From: an uncultured Clostridia bacterium
GTDB taxonomy: Bacteria; Bacillota_A; Clostridia; TANB77; CAG-508
NCBI GenBank assembly: GCA_947628335.1
Contig: CANQZT010000101.1
Coordinates: 1-5,721, forward strand
DNA length: 5,721 nucleotides
Direction of reading: 5' to 3'
Shown here piece after piece: positions 1-5,721 of this stretch. How positions within the stretch are numbered: the stretch's first letter is position 1; each line of letters starts with the position of its first letter. Below the pieces are notes generated by a model. The model was not told where the DNA came from, searched no databases, and saw nothing but the letters and a program-made list of their open reading frames with translations. The position numbers were made by a program, and so were the translations under genes.

Positions 1-826
1 CACTATCTTGATAATTAGTCTTTACTAACATATTATCATATAACGCTACTCTAGCTAATTCCCACTTATCAGGGTCACTTTCTAGTCTCTTTTTTATATT
101 ATATACTTCATTAAGAGGACCATCTATCTCCAATTCTCTTGCTATATAGAATTGCTCTGCAGCATTAATATATTCTAAAAAATCTTCCATTAATTGAGCT
201 AATTCAACTCTTTTTTTTACTTTAGCTAATGATATTGCTTCAGCTGTAGCATATTCCTGTTCATTTACTATTTTATATTTAATTATTGTATTATAAATAT
301 CACATAAATTCTCAATAGCATTATAATCTACTTTTCCTAAAACACCTTTTTGTAAAGATACTTCCATTAGTTTTATTGTTTTTTCTGATGTATTCTTATC
401 TAAAATAACTGCTTCAAAATAATTAAATTTTTGATTACCAGTTTCTCTAGCTAATTGTCTTAAACATGTAAATCTTCTATTACCATCTATAACTCTTCCA
501 TCTGCCAATACAACACCTGGTTCCATCTGAGATAAATCTCTAATATTGTCTTTTGTCTCTTTAAATTTTCCTTTGTCAGACTTAATAATAAAATCCTCAA
601 TTTTTAGATTATATTCTTCTAAGGATAAATTCGAAATTGGACCATTTTCTGCTTCATATTTACTTATCCACGTACCTATTCTTCCATTCTGATTATTATA
701 ATATAATAAATCTAGTGGAATTCTATATACACTTTCATTTCTAGTCTGTCCGTCTATACTTATTTTTTTAGTTCCAACTATTTCCCAATTGTTTTTCATT
801 TCTTGTAAATTATTATTACTATTCAT
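1..826 (-). CDS. ParB N-terminal (ParB/Srx-like) domain protein, 3' end outside window
   Basis: This open frame has no stop down to the left edge, so the protein is C-terminally truncated (275 codons from the preferred start). The best landmark is ADGRVIDGNRRFTCLRQL (about residues 109-126, counted from the first of two ATGs). Its DGNRR core resembles the G-x-R-R motif of the ParB/Srx fold, which binds CTP in true ParB proteins. Before it, LYYNNQNGRIGTWISKYE (about 42-59) looks like a conserved block, but I cannot name its family. Residues 190-225 are helical and could be a ParB-like helix-turn-helix. Two adjacent ATGs exist at 829 and 826. The AGGAGG at 833-838 lies 3 nt from the first and 6 nt from the second, so 826 is preferred. 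The start overlaps the stop of the upstream methyltransferase gene, which implies one operon. I infer an accessory or regulatory DNA-binding role in the restriction system, not plasmid partitioning. ParB-like assignment moderate; role unknown. Confidence 0.8.
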   Translation of the reverse strand, partial: MNSNNNLQEMKNNWEIVGTKKISIDGQTRNESVYRIPLDLLYYNNQNGRIGTWISKYEAENGPISNLSLEEYNLKIEDFIIKSDKGKFKETKDNIRDLSQMEPGVVLADGRVIDGNRRFTCLRQLARETGNQKFNYFEAVILDKNTSEKTIKLMEVSLQKGVLGKVDYNAIENLCDIYNTIIKYKIVNEQEYATAEAISLAKVKKRVELAQLMEDFLEYINAAEQFYIARELEIDGPLNEVYNIKKRLESDPDKWELARVALYDNMLVKTNYQDS

Positions 827-1595
827 CATAAACCTCCTCATAATAATCATTTTTATCAGCATATACTTTATCTAAAATTTCATTGTAATAAAATTCCATG
901 TCTGTAATATAATTTCTTATTCTTGAATTAGAAACCTCAATTTCATATTCTTCATTAATTATTTTTCTAATTTCATTTATTGTTATAATTCGATATTTTA
1001 AAATTATTTTTTCAAAAATATCCTTAATGTCTATATTTCCATATGTATATAATAGCTCATCACCTATTTGTACTGCCTTTATTCGTTTATTTAAAATTTT
1101 TTCAAATAATTCTTTTGAAAAACTCATTTTTTCATATTTCTTCATAAAATCTTTGTGAAAAATATTATTAATTGAAAATAAATTATTTTCATTTTTATAT
1201 TCGTTTTCTATTTCTTTTAGTGAATTATCTATATCAGTATAAGAAAATCCAAATTGTTCAATCTTATTTTTAGTAATATATATCCTGTCATATAATTCGA
1301 ATAAATTGTAGTTTTTACACTCATTTTCCAAATATCTTCTAATACTATTGTTACTAAGAATTTCTTCATTAATTTTAATAATATTTCCATTATCTTTAAT
1401 TTCAATATAATTATAATATTCTTCTTTAATTAAATATTTATCTTTTTTACGATATTTTTTTTCATTTAAAATTTTATTTATTCCTTCTTCATTTTTTTCA
1501 TCAAATAAAATTTTTATTTCTTCAATCGTATATAAAAACTTGCTTAATACAATTTCTGTATTTTCAACAGGTTTATCATATGATATTTCTTTATT
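819..1595 (-). other. Domain: Lys/Asn/Ile-rich C-terminal tail with probable winged helix (residues ~1126-1383)
   Basis: This last 258-residue part of the fusion protein is dominated by Lys, Asn, Ile, Glu and Tyr and looks largely helical. I do not recognise a named family for most of it. The end (about 1313-1370) has a helix-helix-helix-hairpin pattern: IKDIFEKIILKY, TINEIRKIINEE, SNSRIRNYITDM and then FYYNEILDKVYAD. This resembles a winged helix-turn-helix such as those closing many clostridial DNA-binding proteins. Its DNA is poorer in GC than the methyltransferase core: 6 G+C of 60 at both 1141-1200 and 1381-1440, against 17 of 60 at 3781-3840. That is consistent with separate acquisition, but a Lys/Asn-rich protein alone would also lower GC. 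Confidence 0.5.
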
Positions 1596-4500
1596 ATGCA
1601 TTTTATTTTCTAAAAACTTTTTATTTAAAATAAAACATACTTGTGTATTATTATTTTTTAAAAAATTATTATAAGCATCTGAGCCTCCAAGACCTTTAGG
1701 TGCAACTTCCAAATATTGCTTATCATAAGAGCTTGGATATGGTAATAATTTTATATCTTGCCTTCTTATTGCCTCTCTTACCATTTTATATGAAATCATA
1801 AATGAGTCTAAATCAGAATTATTAAACTCTAAATATTTAATTCCTTTAAGTTTTCTATAACCATTTTTTATCTGATTTGATCCTTCATAGCAAACAATAT
1901 ACATTTTTACATTTTCGAAATACTTTTTCCAATCAGATGAATTCCAATCCTTTTCAAATTCGTTTAATTTAATCGTTCTAAATGACATTCTTTCTAAAGG
2001 TTTCCATTCTTCATCCACAGGTGTATTCTTTATTACTATATCATCTTGTTTTATTTTAGCTCTATCTAATATTAAATCTGTAACCATTTGTCCTATATTT
2101 TTAGGAATATTTTGTATTTCTTTGCCTTCTATTTTTTTGTATATTTCTAATTGCGTCATTCCAATATATGGTTCTAATGCTTTTTCTAATCTAGATTTAA
2201 TATCCTCTTCTCCAACCATTTTTTGATACATTTTCATTAATTCAGCGACACAATCTGATTCTGTCATTTTTCTCCAATTAAATCCATAAGCTTCCATAAC
2301 AGCTTTATCATTTTCTTGATGTGCTTTTCTTAATTCGACTGGCATTGTTAATTCATCATATAAATTCGCTAATGAACTATTTGGATATAATGCTCTTGAG
2401 TCAAGTATTAATTGTGCAGTTTTTTCTATTTTTTCTTTCTGTTCGTTAGTTGGACTAGGCCAAGGAAAATTGTTGTATACAATATTTACAGAATATCTAT
2501 ATCCATTTCCTAATCTCCCACATGTAGCTCTTACCCAAGACATATGCACATTTGAAGTTAGAACTCCGAAATGATATAAACTTGCTGTTTCAGTTATTTT
2601 TACTAGATTACTACATAACACATTAGAATTCATAAATCCCATTGGAATATATTTTCTTTTATTAGTACTTACCTCAGGAATAACAATATAAGTTCCATTA
2701 GGAAAATTTTCTACATGAAATCTTGTGGGCTCTTGTGCAATTTTTCTAGTTCCTTTGCTTTTACTATTTAATCTAAAATTTTTTACTTGTTCCACTCTTT
2801 TGATACATTCCGGCATTCTACGTAATTCATTAGGTGGACAATATTTTAGCCATAAACAATATCTTGGTTTATTTTCAATAAATTCTTCAGAACCGTACCA
2901 TTTTCTAAACCATTTTTCCGAATTAGGTTCTTTCTTAATAAACTCTTTTTTTTCGTTTTCTGTAAAAAGATAATATCCTCCGTCTATTGGTTTGTTACCA
3001 ATTCCCATTTTGGGAGCATTACATAAAGTTTCTGTTCTACTTTCAATAAAAATATTAGGTGCTTCAACTAAATATGGACTAATATTATTTACATTCTTAA
3101 AAATACTTGTATCAATATATATAATTTTGTTTTTTCTGATGTTAAAGGCAAATCCTATTATTACACAAAATACACTCGCTTTTTCTTTAACCTCACTATC
3201 CCATCTAAAAGTTCTATATGCAAAATTTATATTTACACCTTTTTCTATTATATCCTTCCAAAGTATTGCAACTTGTTCCCCCTGTGTAATAGAATTTGTT
3301 GATACAAAAGCAACTTCTATATTTGTGTTCTCAATATAGTCAGTAGCTTTTCTATACCAGCAACTAACATAATCTAAATTACCTGCTCCTTTTACTCCTT
3401 TAAATATATTGCTAATATCTTCTTTTTGGTTCTCATTCATTAATCTTGCGCCTACAAACGGTGGATTTCCCATTATATAATTTAATTCTCTATTTGAAAT
3501 AACATCATTCCAATCAATTCTTAGAGCATTTCCTTCAACAATATTTACATATGATTTTAGTGGTAAAAATTCTAAATTTGTATGTACTATTTCAGATGTT
3601 TTCTTCATCATCTGTGATTCTGCAATCCATAGTGCAGTTTTAGCAACTGTTACTGCAAAATCATTTATTTCTATTCCATAAAATTGATGTATTCCAACTT
3701 TTATTAAATTTCCTGTATCTAAAACAATTTGCCCCTTATTAATTACTTCAATTATTTCATTTTCTATTTTTCTTAACGATATATAAGTTTCAGTTAAAAA
3801 ATTTCCTGATCCACATGCAGGATCCAAAAACTTTAGTTTTGATATTTTATTTTGAAATTCTAATAATTTACCATTTCTTGTTTTTTCATTTTTATATTTA
3901 CCTTTTATTTCTTCTAATTCTTCTTTTAAATCATTAAGAAATAATGGGTCTATTACTTTATGGATATTTTCTATAGATGTATAATGCATACCTCCAGAAC
4001 GTCTTGTATCTGGATTCAAGGTACTTTCAAAAACAGCTCCAAATATTGTTGGGCTTATTTGACTCCAATCAAATTCATCAGCAGCTTTTGCTAATAAAAC
4101 TTGCTTTATTTCTTCAGTAAATGTTGGTATTTCAATTTCTTCATCTGAAAATAATCCACCATTTACATATGGAAATTGCTGTAAATCTTCTTCTAAATAT
4201 GGGTCTCTTTTATCTTCAGGAGTATCCAAGATTTTAAATAATTCAATTAATTTACTTCTAACTTGAACAGCATCAAATTTATTTAAATAATCATGAAAAA
4301 TGCTTTTTCTTCCAAACAAACCAGCATCTTCAGCATATAAGCAAAATACTAATCTTACACATAATTTATTTAAACTTTTTAAGCTTTGTTCATTTTCTTT
4401 ATCTCTATATTGCTCTAAAAATAATTCATATAATTTAGCAACCAAATCTCCTGCTTTAATAGAAATTTCCATTTCTTTTTTTAAATGTTCATTTCCAACT

Positions 4501-4970
4501 TTGACTAAAAATTGTAATCTATAATACTCTGTTTCTAAATTTTCTAATAAAACCTCATAAGGTTCTCCATTTGGTTTTTCCATATCATAAATTAAAAATG
4601 ATTTAAAATTACATGTTACTATATATCTTGGGTGTTTAGATACTGGTAATTCTGCCACATACTTTTTTGCTTGTTGAAAAGGCGTAAGTAAACTTCCATC
4701 TGATTGTCTTATAGCTTTAGTTAAATCTTTATCTACACTTTTTTGTTCTATTAATATTTTAGTTGATGGTATATATGCATCTATAAATCCTGTATTTTTA
4801 TCAATATGAACTTGATTTTCAAATTCAATAAAATCCGATATGTCTTCTACTTCAAATATATTCTGTAATAATTGAATCCAAAATATTTGACTTTGTCCTT
4901 TTTCATAACCTTTATCTTTCCAGTATTCTGCAAATTCTTTTGCTTTTTGAGTACGTTCTCTAATATTCAT
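819..4970 (-). CDS. MmeI/YeeA-like adenine DNA methyltransferase-endonuclease fused to a Sau3AI C-terminal-like domain
   Basis: A complete 1383-residue protein. Residues 45-80 carry a PD-(D/E)XK nuclease site: D64 in GFIDAY, then E75 and K77 in LIEQKS. The methyltransferase follows: GMHYTS (327-332, motif X-like), LDPACGSGNF (382-391, SAM binding) and NPPFVGARLM (502-511, the N6-adenine catalytic motif). TFRWDSE (587-593) and a long target-recognition region follow, up to YNNFPWP (832-838). The usual family ending, with MPVELRKAHQ (876-885) and AYGF, closes the core near 918. Family members are usually about 900-930 residues, so this one carries a ~465-residue extension: a Sau3AI-C-like module (about 921-1125) and a basic helical tail. 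Known for the family: single-polypeptide enzymes that methylate adenine on one strand and cut DNA. Substrate sequence and actual cleavage are not readable from sequence. The start at 4970 is supported by AGGAG 7 nt upstream. No frame break or second start signal is visible at the fusion point. Confidence 0.93.
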   Translation of the reverse strand: MNIRERTQKAKEFAEYWKDKGYEKGQSQIFWIQLLQNIFEVEDISDFIEFENQVHIDKNTGFIDAYIPSTKILIEQKSVDKDLTKAIRQSDGSLLTPFQQAKKYVAELPVSKHPRYIVTCNFKSFLIYDMEKPNGEPYEVLLENLETEYYRLQFLVKVGNEHLKKEMEISIKAGDLVAKLYELFLEQYRDKENEQSLKSLNKLCVRLVFCLYAEDAGLFGRKSIFHDYLNKFDAVQVRSKLIELFKILDTPEDKRDPYLEEDLQQFPYVNGGLFSDEEIEIPTFTEEIKQVLLAKAADEFDWSQISPTIFGAVFESTLNPDTRRSGGMHYTSIENIHKVIDPLFLNDLKEELEEIKGKYKNEKTRNGKLLEFQNKISKLKFLDPACGSGNFLTETYISLRKIENEIIEVINKGQIVLDTGNLIKVGIHQFYGIEINDFAVTVAKTALWIAESQMMKKTSEIVHTNLEFLPLKSYVNIVEGNALRIDWNDVISNRELNYIMGNPPFVGARLMNENQKEDISNIFKGVKGAGNLDYVSCWYRKATDYIENTNIEVAFVSTNSITQGEQVAILWKDIIEKGVNINFAYRTFRWDSEVKEKASVFCVIIGFAFNIRKNKIIYIDTSIFKNVNNISPYLVEAPNIFIESRTETLCNAPKMGIGNKPIDGGYYLFTENEKKEFIKKEPNSEKWFRKWYGSEEFIENKPRYCLWLKYCPPNELRRMPECIKRVEQVKNFRLNSKSKGTRKIAQEPTRFHVENFPNGTYIVIPEVSTNKRKYIPMGFMNSNVLCSNLVKITETASLYHFGVLTSNVHMSWVRATCGRLGNGYRYSVNIVYNNFPWPSPTNEQKEKIEKTAQLILDSRALYPNSSLANLYDELTMPVELRKAHQENDKAVMEAYGFNWRKMTESDCVAELMKMYQKMVGEEDIKSRLEKALEPYIGMTQLEIYKKIEGKEIQNIPKNIGQMVTDLILDRAKIKQDDIVIKNTPVDEEWKPLERMSFRTIKLNEFEKDWNSSDWKKYFENVKMYIVCYEGSNQIKNGYRKLKGIKYLEFNNSDLDSFMISYKMVREAIRRQDIKLLPYPSSYDKQYLEVAPKGLGGSDAYNNFLKNNNTQVCFILNKKFLENKMHNKEISYDKPVENTEIVLSKFLYTIEEIKILFDEKNEEGINKILNEKKYRKKDKYLIKEEYYNYIEIKDNGNIIKINEEILSNNSIRRYLENECKNYNLFELYDRIYITKNKIEQFGFSYTDIDNSLKEIENEYKNENNLFSINNIFHKDFMKKYEKMSFSKELFEKILNKRIKAVQIGDELLYTYGNIDIKDIFEKIILKYRIITINEIRKIINEEYEIEVSNSRIRNYITDMEFYYNEILDKVYADKNDYYEEVYDE
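833..838 (-). promoter_or_regulatory. Ribosome binding site of the ParB-like gene, inside the end of the upstream gene
   Basis: AGGAGG on the minus strand lies within the last codons of the methyltransferase gene (GAG GAG GTT, residues E-E-V). It sits 6 nt before the ATG at 826. Ribosomes finishing the upstream gene would arrive on this site, so translational coupling is likely. The spacing is what favours the second of the two adjacent ATGs. Confidence 0.8.
1596..2210 (-). other. Domain: Sau3AI C-terminal-like pseudo-MutH module in the large fusion protein (residues ~921-1125)
   Basis: After the methyltransferase ends, LEKALEPYIGMTQLEIYKKI (928-947) opens a segment that follows the order of the C-terminal half of Sau3AI. 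Next come NIGQMVTDLIL (958-968), IVIKNTPV (978-985), ERMSFRTI (993-1000), WKKYFENVKMYIVCY (1014-1028), LKGIKYLEF (1041-1049), a REAI helix and CFILNKKFL (1112-1120). In MutH-type nucleases the KGxxGxLxE and D...ExK positions are catalytic. Here the first Glu aligns to T964, the ExK Glu to V979, and no Asp sits at the expected place; K981 remains. The module therefore looks non-catalytic, as is known for the C-terminal MutH-fold domain of Sau3AI, which binds DNA without cutting. The likely role is DNA (perhaps GATC) binding or docking. The assignment is from recalled family sequence, not a search. Confidence 0.7.
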
Positions 4971-4977
4971 ATTTTTA

Positions 4978-4982
4978 CTCCT
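4978..4982 (-). promoter_or_regulatory. Ribosome binding site of the methyltransferase fusion gene
   Basis: AGGAG on the minus strand lies 7 nt upstream of the ATG at 4970. It is a strong Shine-Dalgarno at normal spacing and decides this start. Confidence 0.8.
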
Positions 4983-5049
4983 AATTTATCTATTTTATTT
5001 GTATTAAATTTAGTTTTTCAAAAGCTCACATTTATCATCATTTATTGCA

Positions 5050-5078
5050 ATTATATTTAATTATAATTTTATTCACAA
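5050..5078 (-). promoter_or_regulatory. Predicted sigma-A promoter for the leftward operon
   Basis: On the minus strand, TTGTGA (5078 to 5073; 4 of 6 matches to TTGACA) is followed after exactly 17 nt by a perfect TATAAT (5055 to 5050). Transcription would begin near 5043, giving an untranslated leader of about 70 nt before the ATG at 4970. AT-rich DNA yields chance TATAAT boxes, and another lies a few bases upstream of this one. The 17-nt spacing and the mirror-symmetric placement relative to the plus-strand promoter raise confidence somewhat. Confidence 0.5.
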
Positions 5079-5104
5079 AAATATTTTATCATTTTTTATA
5101 TTTT

Positions 5105-5171
5105 TTATCAAGGAATTTCCAATAGTTTCAATTTTATGTCAAAAAATTACATTTAACTTTTCACTTGATAA
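5105..5171. repeat. Interrupted inverted repeat TTATCAAG/CTTGATAA between the divergent promoters
   Basis: The left arm TTATCAAG (5105-5112) and right arm CTTGATAA (5164-5171) are perfect 8-bp inverted copies separated by 51 bp. Each arm ends exactly 26 bp upstream of the predicted -35 box of the promoter on its side, so arms and promoters share one centre at position 5138. This layout fits a paired operator controlling both units. An 8-bp inverted match alone is not rare in 275 bp of AT-rich DNA; the symmetry is the stronger argument. Confidence 0.35.
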
Positions 5172-5197
5172 TTATTTTAAATTTTTTTCTACATTTC

Positions 5198-5226
5198 TTG
5201 CCCATTTTTACATTTTTTTGTATAAT
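5198..5226 (+). promoter_or_regulatory. Predicted sigma-A promoter for the Sau3AI-like nuclease gene
   Basis: TTGCCC (5198-5203; 4 of 6 matches to TTGACA) is followed after exactly 17 nt by a perfect TATAAT (5221-5226). The expected transcription start is near 5233, right at the Shine-Dalgarno (5234-5239). The mRNA leader would be only about 13 nt, leaving no room for a leader structure. Control of this gene would then have to act at transcription initiation or later. Confidence 0.6.
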
Positions 5227-5233
5227 ATGCTTG

Positions 5234-5239
5234 AAGGAG
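5234..5239 (+). promoter_or_regulatory. Ribosome binding site of the Sau3AI-like nuclease gene
   Basis: AAGGAG lies 6 nt before the ATG at 5246 and fixes this start. It lies at or next to the predicted 5' end of the transcript. Confidence 0.8.
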
Positions 5240-5245
5240 AATATT

Positions 5246-5721
5246 ATGGATAAATTACCTTATATAAAAAATTCAAAAGAATCAATTGCACAATATGCTC
5301 TTAATTTAAAAGAAAAAACATTTAAAGATGTCTTATTAAATGACCCTAATATTACAGATGAAGATAGAACTATATTATTTGAATATTACAACAATCCTAA
5401 ATCAAAAGGTTCTTTAGGTCAATTAATAGAAAAACATTTCTTTTTCTACGATATCAACAATAATTCTGAAGCTGATTTTAATGAAGCTGGAGTGGAATTA
5501 AAAGTTACACCATATACTATAAAATCAAATGGTGATTTAAAGGCAAAAGAAAGGCTTGTACTTACAATTATTAACTACATGAAAGACTATAAGGAAGATG
5601 ATTTTTTAAAAAGCCATGTATATGAAAAATGTGCATTGATGCTTTTAATTTATTATTTATATGAACCAAATAAAGAACGATTAGATTATTTAATAAATTA
5701 CATTAAACTATTTCAATTTCC
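5246..5721 (+). CDS. Sau3AI/MutH-family restriction endonuclease, N-terminal part, runs off right edge
   Basis: The 158 visible codons form the catalytic domain of a Sau3AI/MutH-type nuclease. KGSLGQLIE (54-62) supplies the family Glu (E62). EADFNEAGVELKVTPY (75-90) supplies D77, E84 and K86, the D...ExK metal site corresponding to MutH Asp70, Glu77 and Lys79. KERLVLTIINY (101-111) is a typical Sau3AI-family block following the site. All catalytic positions are intact, so an active enzyme is expected. Known relatives cleave at, or nick at, GATC; whether this one reads GATC cannot be told from this part. Full Sau3AI is about 490 residues with a second, non-catalytic MutH-fold domain. The window ends before that domain, so it is unknown whether this protein has its own copy or only the half seen here. 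It is divergent from the methyltransferase fusion, which carries a domain like that second half. Confidence 0.9.
   Translation, partial: MDKLPYIKNSKESIAQYALNLKEKTFKDVLLNDPNITDEDRTILFEYYNNPKSKGSLGQLIEKHFFFYDINNNSEADFNEAGVELKVTPYTIKSNGDLKAKERLVLTIINYMKDYKEDDFLKSHVYEKCALMLLIYYLYEPNKERLDYLINYIKLFQF

Larger units (their letters stand above)
4971..5245. promoter_or_regulatory. Divergent intergenic control region
   Basis: These 275 bp separate the start codons of the methyltransferase fusion (leftward) and the Sau3AI-like nuclease (rightward). They hold both ribosome binding sites, two outward-facing promoters and the inverted repeat. I see no tRNA, structured RNA, terminator hairpin or convincing small gene here. 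A shared control region would let modification and nuclease expression be balanced. Confidence 0.75.

Noticed and set aside
7..17. CTTGATAATTA at the left edge matching the right arm of the control-region repeat
   Set aside because: It lies inside ParB-like coding sequence 5 kb away, so a chance AT-rich match is more likely than a regulatory site.
2180..2260. Possible separate start for the Sau3AI-like module as an independent protein
   Set aside because: In-frame ATGs exist around residues 912-918, but none has a clear Shine-Dalgarno, and the frame is open through the junction.
2725..3339. Two plus-strand open frames (2725-2973, 2992-3339)
   Set aside because: They lie opposite the methyltransferase target-recognition and catalytic coding, have Leu/Phe/Ser-rich translations typical of antisense shadows, and lack good ribosome binding sites.
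4300..4524. Plus-strand open frame of 74 codons
   Set aside because: It is antisense to conserved methyltransferase N-terminal coding, with no recognisable protein and no start signal.
4872..5060. Plus-strand open frame of 62 codons overlapping the fusion start and the control region
   Set aside because: It is Phe/Ile-rich from AT-rich DNA, with no ribosome binding site, and most of it is antisense to the fusion gene. A hydrophobic peptide cannot be excluded but has no support.
5148..5215. Three TACATTT copies (5148, 5190, 5209) near the nuclease promoter as operators
   Set aside because: Seven-base AT-rich words recur by chance here, and the spacings (42 and 19 bp) do not match a regular helical phase.
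5227..5253. Eight-codon leader frame (M-L-E-G-E-Y-Y-G) overlapping the nuclease start
   Set aside because: Its ATG lies upstream of the predicted transcription start and has no ribosome binding site.

Overview
The window is very AT-rich, uses ATG starts behind strong AGGAG-type ribosome binding sites, and reads Trp as TGG. This fits a low-GC Firmicute, probably a clostridial relative; the species cannot be named from the sequence. The content is a defence (restriction-modification) locus of two divergent transcription units around a 275-bp control region.

Leftward unit (minus strand, 4970 down to 1). The first gene encodes a 1383-residue protein. Its first ~918 residues are a complete MmeI/YeeA-like adenine DNA methyltransferase-endonuclease: N-terminal PD-(D/E)XK site, SAM motif LDPACGSGNF, catalytic NPPF, target-recognition region and conserved family C-terminus. 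It then continues for ~465 residues. About 205 of these resemble the C-terminal half of the Sau3AI restriction enzyme, a MutH-fold domain with a degenerate active site. The rest is a Lys/Asn/Ile-rich helical tail ending in a probable winged helix. The second gene overlaps its stop by a few bases, is probably translationally coupled, and encodes a ParB-N-like protein that runs off the left edge.

Rightward unit (plus strand, 5246 to the right edge, incomplete). It encodes the N-terminal part of a Sau3AI/MutH-family endonuclease with the catalytic residues intact.

The control region holds two outward-facing sigma-A-like promoters. They are placed symmetrically about position 5138, and an 8-bp inverted repeat lies exactly 26 bp behind each -35 box.

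Working model (inference): the large protein modifies DNA and may cut at its own site. Its fused, catalytically dead Sau3AI-C-like module may read the same site as, or dock with, the separate Sau3AI-like nuclease. The ParB-like protein is an accessory of unknown role. A Sau3AI-C-like module grafted onto an MmeI-type enzyme, beside a Sau3AI-type nuclease gene, is the most unusual feature here.
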